Source: Candidatus Segatella albertsiae (GTDB lineage: Bacteria > Bacteroidota > Bacteroidia > Bacteroidales > Bacteroidaceae). Taken from it: DNA of 51,081 nucleotides. The stretch is taken from contig DKCU01000158.1 in assembly GCA_002451555.1 (NCBI GenBank), positions 1 through 51,081 on the forward strand. Reading direction: 5' to 3'. The notes under the pieces are model-generated. The model had not been told where the DNA came from. It saw only the letters and a program-made list of their open reading frames with translations, and ran no database searches. Below, piece after piece: positions 7,091 through 16,193 of the stretch (the first letter of the stretch is position 1; each line of letters begins with the position of its first letter). The position numbers were made by a program, and so were the translations under genes.

Positions 7091-8023
7091 TTACTTTTCT
7101 TTTGCTCTACTGCTATAAAGCCGCGCCATCAATGCACCGCTGATGTTGTGCCAAACACTGAAGATGGCTCCCGGAATCGTAGCCATCGGATACATGGCGA
7201 AATGGAGGGTGGCGAGTGAACTGGCGAGACCTGAGTTCTGCATTCCCACCTCGATACTGATTGCCACGCATTTCTTGTACTCCAACCTCAGGAGTTTACC
7301 GATGGAAAAGCCAAGGAGCAAGCCGCAAATGTTATGGAGCATCACCACAAAGATGATGAGCAAACCACTGGTAAGAAGCTTTTCCGCATTATGCGACACG
7401 ATGATTCCGACGATGAAGGTTATCGCCAACGACGAGAAGGCAGGCAGATAGCCGACGGCTCGGCTGGTGAACTTCGGAAAGAACTTCTGAATCAAGAAAC
7501 CGACGATGATAGGAAGTATCACCACCTGCACGATGGAGAAGAACATGCTGAGCGCATCCACATGAACGAAAGTTCCCGCCATCATCCATGTGATGAGTGG
7601 CGTAAGGAAAGGAGCGAGCACCGTGGAAGTCATCGTCATTCCAACCGACAGAGCCAAGTCGCCCTTCGCCAAGTAAGTGATTACGTTAGAGGCTGTTCCG
7701 CCAGGACAGCAACCCACCAAGATTACCCCCAACGCCAACTCCGGGGAGAGTTGGAAAACCTTGGTCAAAAGCCAAGCGACCAACGGCATGATGATAAACT
7801 GCGCCAAGCATCCGATGATGACATCCTTCGGTCGGCTGAACACAATCTTGAAGTCGGAAGGGTTGAGCGTCAAGCCCATGCCGAACATCACGAGTCCGAG
7901 CAAAGGATTGATATAGACCGTATCTACCCACTCGAAACTGACTGGTAAAAGCAACGACACTGCCGCCGTCAGCAAAACGATTACTCCCATGTATCGGGAG
8001 ATAAAATCACAAATTCTCTTCAT
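7091..8023 (-). CDS. Bile acid:sodium symporter (BASS) family transporter
   Basis: A 310-residue inner-membrane protein of the SBF-like/BASS family. It has about nine or ten hydrophobic segments, starting with YMGVIVLLTAAVSLLLPV. Family signatures include GLVMFGMGLTLNPSDF near residue 45, LGVILVGCCPGGTASNVITYLAKGD near residue 98 (the conserved CPGG/SN pair of the substrate and sodium site), and ISIEVGMQNSGLASSLA near residue 255 (the conserved E-x-G-x-Q-N). Such transporters move bile acids or other organic anions, including pantoate-like compounds, with sodium; the substrate cannot be told from sequence. It is a single-gene unit with its own terminator. A possible -7 element, TACTTTTG on the minus strand, is at 8114-8121. 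Confidence 0.92.
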   Translation of the reverse strand: MKRICDFISRYMGVIVLLTAAVSLLLPVSFEWVDTVYINPLLGLVMFGMGLTLNPSDFKIVFSRPKDVIIGCLAQFIIMPLVAWLLTKVFQLSPELALGVILVGCCPGGTASNVITYLAKGDLALSVGMTMTSTVLAPFLTPLITWMMAGTFVHVDALSMFFSIVQVVILPIIVGFLIQKFFPKFTSRAVGYLPAFSSLAITFIVGIIVSHNAEKLLTSGLLIIFVVMLHNICGLLLGFSIGKLLRLEYKKCVAISIEVGMQNSGLASSLATLHFAMYPMATIPGAIFSVWHNISGALMARLYSSRAKEK

Positions 8024-8392
8024 CTTATCACTATCTTTTCTCTCTTATCTAATTATTTTCTTTCGTTTCTCTCAACCTAAGGCTGATTTTACGGATGATT
8101 TCTTTACGAAATGCAAAAGTACAAAGAATTACCGAGATTCATTCATTTTTGGAAATAAATATTAGAAGATTCAGAAGAAAACTCGTAAATATGCGAACAT
8201 CTTCGTAAGACATACCTGCTGTACGAGACATCGTTGCAACCATTACAGGAGAGCCTGTAACCTCTCTGTAACATCCGTAATATCGTCGTAACACAAACGT
8301 CACAAACACGTAATCACTTTTGCACCATCGCTTTCAAAATATCATCGTACCTTTGCAGCCGAAAAGAAAACGACAATAAAACATATTACAGA
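8024..8392. promoter_or_regulatory. Intergenic region with Pho-box-like array and promoter
   Basis: This 369-bp gap separates the divergent transporter and polyphosphate genes. CTGTAAC-N4-CTGTAAC occupies 8255-8272. A further run of GTAAT, GTAAC, GTCAC and GTAAT has its G positions at 8277, 8288, 8299 and 8310, exactly 11 bp apart. Direct repeats of a 7-bp CTGTnAn unit on an 11-bp period are the form of the PhoB Pho box in other bacteria. A perfect -7 box, TACCTTTG, is at 8348-8355 (about 37 bp before the ATG), and a weaker one, CACTTTTG, at 8315-8322. Confidence 0.6.
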
Positions 8393-9070
8393 ATGAAAGA
8401 GAACAAGAAAGCAATCCTGGAGATTCTCAAAAAGAAAAGTTCCAAGAAAGAAGGTAAGAAAGATAACAAGTTTGAAACATTGGTGCTCAACCTTGCCTTG
8501 CAAAAGATTGACAGCGACGACTTCGACTATGACGGTGAAGCTGTCTATACCACAGACAAGAAGCGTCTCGTCTATTGCATGAGCAATGAGACTAGTTTCG
8601 CCATACCAGAAGGCGTGGAGGTCATCGGCGAGATGGCGTTCCGTGGCAAAAAACATCTCAAAAACGTAATTATTCCAAGCTCCGTAAAGGAAATCGAACA
8701 CGATGCTTTCTATGATTGCGACGAATTGGACAATGTATATGTTCCTGCAAGCGTGAAGGAAGTGAAAAGCTACTCTTTCGCCGAGTGCGACAAACTCAAG
8801 AAAGTAACTTTCGCAGGCGTTCCTTCCAAACTCAGTCGCCACACATTCGACGATTGCGACCAACTCCACGATATCATCGTACCAACAGGTTCCAGCAAGA
8901 CCTTCCGCAAGGCTCTCCATTATATAGATGGCGATACAGAATTCATCGTTCTCGAAGTTCCTGAAAAGAAAGTTGTAAAAGGCGAGAAAAAGGATAACAA
9001 AGAAAAGGATGACTCATCCAAGAAGAAAGAGTCGCCAAAACTAGACAAAAAAGTTTCCAAGAATAAATAA
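8393..9070 (+). CDS. Leucine-rich-repeat (BspA-like) protein with lysine-rich tails
   Basis: A 225-residue protein whose middle (about 65-175) contains BspA-type leucine-rich repeats: 'FAIPEGVEVIGEMAFRG', 'VIIPSSVKEIEHDAFYDC', 'VYVPASVKEVKSYSFAEC', each with the IP.sv..I...AF pattern. There is no signal peptide, so unlike surface BspA proteins it should be cytoplasmic. Both ends are strongly charged: a lysine-rich N-terminus and a C-terminal tail (about 190-225) made of Lys, Asp/Glu and Ser. It lies 48 bp before ppk1 on the same strand and behind the same promoter. The likely role is a scaffold connected with polyphosphate metabolism; that is inference from position and composition. Confidence 0.8.
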   Translation: MKENKKAILEILKKKSSKKEGKKDNKFETLVLNLALQKIDSDDFDYDGEAVYTTDKKRLVYCMSNETSFAIPEGVEVIGEMAFRGKKHLKNVIIPSSVKEIEHDAFYDCDELDNVYVPASVKEVKSYSFAECDKLKKVTFAGVPSKLSRHTFDDCDQLHDIIVPTGSSKTFRKALHYIDGDTEFIVLEVPEKKVVKGEKKDNKEKDDSSKKKESPKLDKKVSKNK

Positions 9071-9118
9071 AAGTTCTGTACCACGGCACAAAACTTTCAC
9101 ACATAAATCATCAGACTT

Positions 9119-11221
9119 ATGACCAAAGAAGAAATCATCAAAAAAGCATACGTAGAAAGAGACGTGAGTTGGATGTACTTCAACCATCGTATCCTACAGG
9201 AAGCCGAGAAAGAGTTCGTGCCATTGCTCGAACGCCTGTCCTTCCTCGGCATCTACTCCAACAACCTCGACGAGTTTTTCCGTGTCCGCGTGGCATCGCT
9301 CAACCGCATGCTCGACCGCAAGCTCGAAAAAGATACTGAAAATCAGATTAAGAAAACACTCAAAACCATCAACAAGCTCAATGAATCTTATTCGAAGGAA
9401 TACACTGAGGCGGTGGATACAGTTTTCCACGAACTCGAACTACACAAGGTTCGCCTCGTCACTGAAGAAGCTCTCAACGACGAGCAGAAGGAATTTCTCA
9501 CCCAGTTTTTCTATGACAAACTCAACGGTTCCGTCAACCCGATTTGGCTCAACGAAATAGACGACCTCTCGGCATTAGAGGACAACCGCATCTATCTTGC
9601 CGTGGAGAAGACGGAGCAAGAGGAGGAAGATGAGGGTGAGGAAATATCGAAAGGCAAAAAAGACAAAAAGAAAGACAAGAAAGAAAACGACAAGAAGGGC
9701 AAGAAGAAATATGCCGTTGTCAAGGTGCCCGACCGTGTATATGGCCGATGGGTGAAAATTCCATCAAGCGATGGTTTCGACAACATCATGTATCTCGACG
9801 ATGTCATCCGCTACTGTCTGCCTTTGGTATTTCTCGGATTCAAGCAGAGTACGTACCGTGCCTTTTCCTTCAAGTTTACCAAGGATGCCGAGATGGAACT
9901 GGAGAACGACGCCGACTTCGGTACGATGGAGAAGATAGCCCTCGGTGTGAACAGCCGTAAGAAAGGTGAGGCAGTGCGTGTCATCTACGACCGTGAGATG
10001 CCTAAGGAGATGCAGAAGAAACTGCGTGAGCGTCTGAACACCAAGGAACTTGATGCCTCCCTCGCAGGTGGTCGCTACCAAAACCACAAGGACTTGATGT
10101 CCTTCCCCGACTGTGGGCACAAAGAACTGAAATACGAGAAGTGGGCACCTATCATGAAGCCAGAGTTCTTGTCGAACGAGAGCATCCTCGACCAAATTCG
10201 TCAGAAAGACCGTTTCATCCATGTGCCTTACCATAGCTTCAATGGTTACATCCGTGTACTCCGTGAGGCTGCCACCAAACCAGAGGTGAAGTCCATCAAG
10301 ACCACCCTCTACCGCTTGGCAAAGGACTCGAAGGTGGTGAAAGCCTTGATTACAGCAGCCCGAAATGGCAAGAAGGTAACCGCCGTGGTGGAGCTTTTGG
10401 CACGTTTCGACGAGGAGAGCAACATCAAGTGGAGCAAGCGTATGCAGGAAGAGGGCGTGAACGTCATCTTCGGTGTCGAAGGCTTGAAGATTCACAGCAA
10501 ATTATTGTATATCGAGTCGAAGAAAGGCAACATTGCTTGCATCGGCACGGGCAACTTCCATGAGGGCAACGCCAAGATTTACACCGACTACCTGATGATG
10601 ACCGCCCGTCCAAAGATTGTCAACGAGGTGGCAAAGGTATTCGACTTCATCGACCGTCCGTTCAGCCAGTTCCGCTTCAACGAACTTCTTGTCTCTCCTA
10701 ACTCCATGAAGAGCCGCATCCTACGTATGCTCGACAACGAGATCAAGAATGCCAACGAGGGCAAGGAGGCTTGGTTGAAGATGAAAATCAACCATATCAC
10801 CGACACCGACATGGTGCAGAAGCTCTACCAAGCTTCGAAGGCAGGCGTGAAGATAGATATCGTAATCCGTGGCAATTGTTCACTTGTACCGGGCATGCCT
10901 AATCTCAGCGAAAACATCCACTGTGTGGGCATCATCGACCGGTATCTGGAGCATAGCCGCATTCTTATTTTCGCAAATGGTGGCAAACCGAGATATTTCA
11001 TCGGCTCCGCCGACTGGATGCCACGCAACCTGCTCAACCGCATCGAGGTGCTCACCCCTGTCTATGACGAGGAGATGCAAGCCGACTTGATGCGAACGGT
11101 ATCTTACGGCATGAGAGACACCATCAACGGTCGCATCGTCGATGGCAAAGGAACCAACGCCTTCGTGGAAGGAGAACCTTTCCGCAGCCAGGAAGAACTG
11201 TACAAAGCTTACCAAAAATAA
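9119..11221 (+). CDS. ppk1: Polyphosphate kinase 1
   Basis: Transfers the terminal phosphate of ATP reversibly to make long-chain polyphosphate. The 700-residue product has the N-terminal domain (RDVSWMYFNHRILQEA), a middle domain, and two PLD-like C-terminal domains with both conserved histidines: KIHSKLLYIE (matching the E. coli His435 region) and LEHSRILIFANGG (matching His592), plus IGTGNFHEGNAKIYTDY and SADWMPRNLLNRIE. An unusual lysine- and acid-rich insertion sits at about residues 165-197 (starting EKTEQEEEDEGEE and continuing with many KKDK repeats), which standard PPK1 enzymes lack. It follows the leucine-rich-repeat gene and precedes ppx by 5 bp, so making and breaking of polyphosphate are co-transcribed. 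Confidence 0.97.
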   Translation: MTKEEIIKKAYVERDVSWMYFNHRILQEAEKEFVPLLERLSFLGIYSNNLDEFFRVRVASLNRMLDRKLEKDTENQIKKTLKTINKLNESYSKEYTEAVDTVFHELELHKVRLVTEEALNDEQKEFLTQFFYDKLNGSVNPIWLNEIDDLSALEDNRIYLAVEKTEQEEEDEGEEISKGKKDKKKDKKENDKKGKKKYAVVKVPDRVYGRWVKIPSSDGFDNIMYLDDVIRYCLPLVFLGFKQSTYRAFSFKFTKDAEMELENDADFGTMEKIALGVNSRKKGEAVRVIYDREMPKEMQKKLRERLNTKELDASLAGGRYQNHKDLMSFPDCGHKELKYEKWAPIMKPEFLSNESILDQIRQKDRFIHVPYHSFNGYIRVLREAATKPEVKSIKTTLYRLAKDSKVVKALITAARNGKKVTAVVELLARFDEESNIKWSKRMQEEGVNVIFGVEGLKIHSKLLYIESKKGNIACIGTGNFHEGNAKIYTDYLMMTARPKIVNEVAKVFDFIDRPFSQFRFNELLVSPNSMKSRILRMLDNEIKNANEGKEAWLKMKINHITDTDMVQKLYQASKAGVKIDIVIRGNCSLVPGMPNLSENIHCVGIIDRYLEHSRILIFANGGKPRYFIGSADWMPRNLLNRIEVLTPVYDEEMQADLMRTVSYGMRDTINGRIVDGKGTNAFVEGEPFRSQEELYKAYQK

Positions 11222-11226
11222 TAGAA

Positions 11227-12144
11227 ATGAAGACATTAGCATCCATAGATATCGGCTCCAACGGAGCCAGACTCCTCATCAAGCGTTTCGAACCAGAGGC
11301 ACTTCGTGAGGAAGACCGCATCAAGAAAGTGATGTTCATCCGAGTGCCATTGCGCTTGGGAAAGGACGTTTTTACCCTGGGAAAAGTATCGAAGGAAAGA
11401 GAGAAGATGATGCTCCACATGATGAAGGGCTTCAAGCAATTCATGAAGCTCAACGATGTGGATGACTTCCGTGCCTGCGCCACCTCTGCCATGCGTGACG
11501 CCGAGAACGGCAAAAAGGTTTTGAAGAAAATCGAGAAGCAGACTGGCATCAAGCTCGAAATCATCAAGGGACAGGAAGAAGCTCAACTTCTCTACAACAA
11601 TCTCGTGGAGAAAACCGACAGTAATGAGGGAAACTTCGCCTACATTGATGTGGGCGGTGGCTCTACAGAAGTCTCCCTTATCCATGATGGGGAACTTGCC
11701 GAGAGTTATTCCTACAACATGGGAACGCTCCGTATGCTCAGTGGCAAGGTAACCGCCGAGACTGAAAAACTCTTCAAGGACAACCTGACGAGATACGCCC
11801 AGGAATACGGCGACATCCGCATCATCGGTTCGGGTGGCAACATCAACAAACTCAACAAGTTGGCTCGCCACAGCAAGAACTCCAACAAGGAGCTTTCCCT
11901 CGCCGAACTGAAACGTCTCTACCAGATGATGCAACCGCTCAGCATCGAGGAGCGAGAGATTTCCTTCTCGCTGAAGGAAGACCGTGCCGATGTCATCATC
12001 CCAGCCGCCGAGATATTCATCAAGGCTTGCGAGTTCTTGGAGTGCGACACCATCATGGTGCCGAACATCTCCCTCGCCGACAGCATTGTGGATGGGTTGT
12101 ATGAGAAAACGATAAAATCTTGTGATAATAATGAAGCTCAATGA
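11227..12144 (+). CDS. ppx: Exopolyphosphatase, Ppx/GppA family
   Basis: Hydrolyses terminal phosphates from polyphosphate, or pppGpp in GppA members. The 305-residue product is the short, two-domain form of the family (actin-like ATPase fold). The phosphate-binding loops are visible: LASIDIGSNGARLLI at the N-terminus, ACATSAMRDAENG near residue 80, and YIDVGGGSTEVSLI near residue 140, followed by IIGSGGNINKL. The C-terminal HD-type domain of long Ppx proteins is absent. It starts 5 bp after ppk1, so the two are translationally linked, and it ends before a bidirectional hairpin. Confidence 0.93.
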   Translation: MKTLASIDIGSNGARLLIKRFEPEALREEDRIKKVMFIRVPLRLGKDVFTLGKVSKEREKMMLHMMKGFKQFMKLNDVDDFRACATSAMRDAENGKKVLKKIEKQTGIKLEIIKGQEEAQLLYNNLVEKTDSNEGNFAYIDVGGGSTEVSLIHDGELAESYSYNMGTLRMLSGKVTAETEKLFKDNLTRYAQEYGDIRIIGSGGNINKLNKLARHSKNSNKELSLAELKRLYQMMQPLSIEEREISFSLKEDRADVIIPAAEIFIKACEFLECDTIMVPNISLADSIVDGLYEKTIKSCDNNEAQ

Positions 12145-12150
12145 GAAAAC

Positions 12151-12183
12151 AACAAAGGTGGAGGAATTTCCCCCACCTTTGTT
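12151..12183. terminator. Bidirectional terminator between ppx and the sensor gene
   Basis: AACAAAGGTGG (12151-12161) pairs with CCACCTTTGTT (12173-12183) around an 11-base loop. It lies 6 bp after the plus-strand ppx stop and 12 bp beyond the minus-strand sensor gene, with modest T-runs on both sides. Confidence 0.75.
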
Positions 12184-12195
12184 ATTTCATAAACA

Positions 12196-15100
12196 TCATT
12201 TGCTTTCAACAAATGTTGTCGGTTTCATGCCAAACTGCTTTTGGAAGCACTTCGAGAAGTAGCTTGGGCTACTAAAACCAACCATATAACAAACCTCGTT
12301 CACCCGATAGCCTCCTTCCTTCAGAAGCTGGGCAGCCTTCTTCAGTCGCGTCAACTGGATGATTTCATTAGGGGTGACATCCACCAATCCACGAATCTTA
12401 TTAAACAACGAGCTGCGGCTCATGCCCATCTGGCTCGCCAAGAACACCACGTTTAAATCCGAATTGTCGATATTGTCCTCTATGACTTTAGTCAGTTTCT
12501 GCAAGAATTCATTGTCAACCTGCGTTGGAGCAATTTTATCGATTGGTTCAAACGGTGAGTGCGAGTACTTCGCCTTCAACAATCGACGCATCTCCAACAA
12601 ATTCCTGACACTCGCCTCCAAGTACTTCATGGAGAAAGGTTTCTCTATATACATATCAGCGCCACAATTCATACCCTCCGTCTTACTATCATTGTCCGTC
12701 TTGGCAGTCAGCATGATAAAAGGCAGATGGGAAACATCTTGATTTTGACGCACACTGTGGCAAAACTCCGGTCCATCCATCTCAGGCATCATCCAATCAC
12801 TGATGATAACAGATACGATGTGCTCTCTCAACACTTGCAAAGCCTCCTTGCCATTTTCCGCAGTAAATACAGTAAACTCTTTGACAAAATGAGACTTGAC
12901 AAAATTGCGCATATCCCCATCGTCATCTACAATCAACATACCAGGCAACCGACCTTGTTCAATAGCAGCGGTAGCCGAGGATTCAGAATCATCCATGGCA
13001 ACCATTTCCATCTCTAACTTTTCATGGTCAAGCGTCTGCTCGATTCTTTCATCACCAGACTTCTCCACCACAGCATCTGGCTGGTCAACAGGAAGCGTGA
13101 CGATAAATCGAGAGCCAACGCCCACCTTCGACTTGACCTCAACCATGCCATGGTGAGCCTCGACAAGATTCTTCACAATATTGAGACCAATACCCGTACC
13201 TGGTTTATTGTCACGAGCCTGATAGAATGCTGAGAAAATTTTCTCCTGCTCTTCCGGACTGATACCCATTCCATTGTCCTCTACTTCCAAACAGAAGTTT
13301 TTCTTATTAGGAAGAACACGACAAGAAAGTTTCACAAAATCCTTGGTGTATTTGAGCGCATTGGTCATCAAGTTGCTAACGACCTTGGTGATTGCCTCAT
13401 TGTCAATGATAGCAGCAAAATCATCCGAAGGATAATCTACCTCAAACCTAATGCCATTCCGACTCATAGCAGGTTCGAAACGCTCCACTACAGCAGCCAT
13501 CAGGCTTGCAATATTCTGCAATTTAAAATGCACTTGCATACCCTTCTCTTGCACCTTGTTGAAATCCAGCAATTGATTGACAAGCAGCAACAAGCGCTGG
13601 GCATTACGGTTAATCACCTCCAGACTTTGTCCCAAAGATTCATTGGTGACAATCATCCTTCCCATCTTCTGCCATTGCTCCATCAATGTCTCAAGAGGAC
13701 CGATGATGAGCGTCACTGGAGTACGAATCTCATGGGCTATCATGGTAAAGAACTGAAGTCGTGCCTCACGCATTTCCCGCTCTTTTTTTTCCTCCAGCAA
13801 ATCCATGTCATGCTGATGTCGTGCTTTCTCACGCTTCAGACGACTTTGCGTATAAAGCCAAATCAAGCCTCCTATAACCATGAGATAAAAAATCTTGGCT
13901 GGCAATGACAGCCAGAAAGGTGGATGAACCTCTATCGTAAGCTTAGCCTCTTCCTTTGACCATACCCCATCGTTGTTAGTTGCCTTCACACGGAAAGTAT
14001 AAGTACCTGCAGGCAGGTTGGTATAGGTGGCACGAGGCTCATGAGTAGTAATCCAATCCTTGTCAAACCCTTCCATCTTATACATATAGACATTTTTCTC
14101 GGGAGAAACATAGCTCAACGCTGAGAAAGAGATATTGAACATGTTGTCATCATGAGCCAAATCCAACTTGTCTATGTGATTGAGCACCTCAGGAAGTTTC
14201 TCCGACCCCACCTCCAATTGCTGGCTAAATAGCTGAAATGAAGTAATGGCAACAGAAGGTATCACTTGGTTGACAGCTACCTGATAGGGATAGAAAGCAT
14301 TGAAACCCATAGAAGTGCCAAAATACATACGTCCATCGGAAGCCAACAATCCACTGCTCGGCAAGAATTGATTACTTGTCAATCCATCATAGCGATTGAA
14401 TATACGGACAGGCTCTCCAGGCACATACCTCAAAATGCCACAATCAGTAGATATCCACAAAGTACCTTGATACTCAAGGGCACATACATAATCATGAACA
14501 GGAGCATCTATCGCAACAGGATGAAAAGTTCCTGTAGAACTATCATACTCACAAAGACCCTTGGAAGTAACCACAATAAGTTTTCCGTTCGAGCTGACCA
14601 CCAGGTCGTTTACTTGATCGCACAAAAGGGAAGCAGCATCATCTTTCACATGCACAAACTGCTTCCACTTATTCTCTTTGGTATAACACCACAATCCCGC
14701 ACTTTGCGTAGCAAACCACACATTTCCTTGCTTATCTTCCTTGACATCTATGGTCAGACTCCCTAAATCCTTTACAACCCTGAAAGTCTGTTGTTCACCG
14801 TTCCATAGGTTGACCTTGGTCATGGACGTAGCCCAAAGGCGACGCTGCCCATCACGAAAGATTTCATAGCAACAGCTTCCTGCTTTTCTACTATCCAACT
14901 GAAATACTTGCTGGGAGCCAGAGCTTGGGTTCATACGAATCAGTCCATTAGCATAAGTTCCCACCCACAGCTCATTTCCTTCATGGAGCAAGGCATGTAC
15001 ATTATATCTTTGCATCTTTGCCTGTCCAGGATAATTCACGAAGTTTTTTTTCACAGGATCATAGCATTCTAATCCTGCGTCATCCGTAGCAATCCAAATT

Positions 15101-16182
15101 CGATGTTGCGAATCCTCGACAAAACGCCCCACTATATTGCCTTGCAATCCGCTCTTGCCTGCTGAACAAGCATAGAAACGATGCAAGAACTTTTCTGAAG
15201 GGATATAAGAGACGCCTCCATAGAACGTACCTATCCATAAGCCCCCCTCACGATCCAACGACAGTCCATATACAAATCGTTCGTTGTTTTTCCTGACAGG
15301 AGCATACACCTCCGACAGCATTCGCCAAGAATGGGTTTTCATATTGTACTCCACCAAGCCATCGTCACTGGCAACCAATACATTTTGGCTGGAATCATTA
15401 AGTAGCTTATGAATATGTTTGACGACATGGCAAACCGACTCATCCAGAAGAAGCTGCGAGCTACCATCTGTGTTCACCTGAAAAAGACCTTGGTTCCAAG
15501 AACCCACGAGAACGCTCCCGTCCGAATTGGCAAGCATCGCCATACCCCCTATATTCACCTTGGAATCTTTCAATGGGAAGATTTCAAAAACGTCCCTTGC
15601 CTTGTTGAGTTTTAGTAAACTTCCCGTAGCCTGATTGCTCAAAGCCCACACCTGATTGTTTACGTCCACCAACATACAATCCACCTTACCATGAGAAGTA
15701 CTAATCGGATAGTTGCGACATTCATGACTGGTAAGATTATACCTAAAGATTCCCTTATCCAAGGTTGACACCCATGCGTTTCGCTCCTCATCAACGATTA
15801 CGTTGGATATGGAAGAAGTGATGCGTGCGTCCAAAAGAGTAAATCTTTCCGTGAGGAAACTAAAAAGAAAAAGCCCTTTTGAACTTCCCACCAATAATCC
15901 ATCCTCACAAACGGCAAGAGCAGAGACATATTGGTCTAAATTCAAATTTAGATTATAAAACTTCTGCACATGATATCCATCATAGCGACACAATCCATTG
16001 TCTGAACCCAACCAAATATATCCCTGCTTATCTTGCACGATACACCGCACTCCATTGCTTGGAAGTCCATCATCCATCGTTACCGTTCGAATCATGGAGT
16101 CTCCCACACCCTGAGCAATGGCGATGGATGGCATACAAGCCATTGCCATCGCCATCAAAAGCAGAAAAATTACTTTTCTCAT
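12196..16182 (-). CDS. Hybrid two-component sensor/regulator of the utilisation locus
   Basis: A 1328-residue inner-membrane hybrid regulator that senses a ligand in the periplasm and binds DNA in the cytoplasm within one chain. It has a signal peptide (MRKVIFLLLMAMAMACMPS), two Reg_prop beta-propellers with many 'GYIWLGSDNGLCRYDG'-like blades to about residue 660, a Y_Y_Y domain, one membrane segment near 770, HisKA with MIAHEIRTPVT (His near 815), an ATPase domain (NKPGTGIGLNIVKNL), a receiver domain (ISDWMMPEMDG, Asp near 1128) and an AraC-type helix-turn-helix to the end. ATG 16182 is chosen for the signal peptide. It follows the S9 peptidase gene by 11 bp and shares its transcript. It probably activates the four promoters with the AAAATCGT-N8-ACGAT site. 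Confidence 0.96.
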   Translation of the reverse strand: MRKVIFLLLMAMAMACMPSIAIAQGVGDSMIRTVTMDDGLPSNGVRCIVQDKQGYIWLGSDNGLCRYDGYHVQKFYNLNLNLDQYVSALAVCEDGLLVGSSKGLFLFSFLTERFTLLDARITSSISNVIVDEERNAWVSTLDKGIFRYNLTSHECRNYPISTSHGKVDCMLVDVNNQVWALSNQATGSLLKLNKARDVFEIFPLKDSKVNIGGMAMLANSDGSVLVGSWNQGLFQVNTDGSSQLLLDESVCHVVKHIHKLLNDSSQNVLVASDDGLVEYNMKTHSWRMLSEVYAPVRKNNERFVYGLSLDREGGLWIGTFYGGVSYIPSEKFLHRFYACSAGKSGLQGNIVGRFVEDSQHRIWIATDDAGLECYDPVKKNFVNYPGQAKMQRYNVHALLHEGNELWVGTYANGLIRMNPSSGSQQVFQLDSRKAGSCCYEIFRDGQRRLWATSMTKVNLWNGEQQTFRVVKDLGSLTIDVKEDKQGNVWFATQSAGLWCYTKENKWKQFVHVKDDAASLLCDQVNDLVVSSNGKLIVVTSKGLCEYDSSTGTFHPVAIDAPVHDYVCALEYQGTLWISTDCGILRYVPGEPVRIFNRYDGLTSNQFLPSSGLLASDGRMYFGTSMGFNAFYPYQVAVNQVIPSVAITSFQLFSQQLEVGSEKLPEVLNHIDKLDLAHDDNMFNISFSALSYVSPEKNVYMYKMEGFDKDWITTHEPRATYTNLPAGTYTFRVKATNNDGVWSKEEAKLTIEVHPPFWLSLPAKIFYLMVIGGLIWLYTQSRLKREKARHQHDMDLLEEKKEREMREARLQFFTMIAHEIRTPVTLIIGPLETLMEQWQKMGRMIVTNESLGQSLEVINRNAQRLLLLVNQLLDFNKVQEKGMQVHFKLQNIASLMAAVVERFEPAMSRNGIRFEVDYPSDDFAAIIDNEAITKVVSNLMTNALKYTKDFVKLSCRVLPNKKNFCLEVEDNGMGISPEEQEKIFSAFYQARDNKPGTGIGLNIVKNLVEAHHGMVEVKSKVGVGSRFIVTLPVDQPDAVVEKSGDERIEQTLDHEKLEMEMVAMDDSESSATAAIEQGRLPGMLIVDDDGDMRNFVKSHFVKEFTVFTAENGKEALQVLREHIVSVIISDWMMPEMDGPEFCHSVRQNQDVSHLPFIMLTAKTDNDSKTEGMNCGADMYIEKPFSMKYLEASVRNLLEMRRLLKAKYSHSPFEPIDKIAPTQVDNEFLQKLTKVIEDNIDNSDLNVVFLASQMGMSRSSLFNKIRGLVDVTPNEIIQLTRLKKAAQLLKEGGYRVNEVCYMVGFSSPSYFSKCFQKQFGMKPTTFVESK

Positions 16183-16193
16183 CCAAGAAACTT

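Noticed and set aside
11236..12141. Long minus-strand frame opposite ppx
   Set aside because: Shadow of a well-conserved gene; the product has no family resemblance and no start signals.
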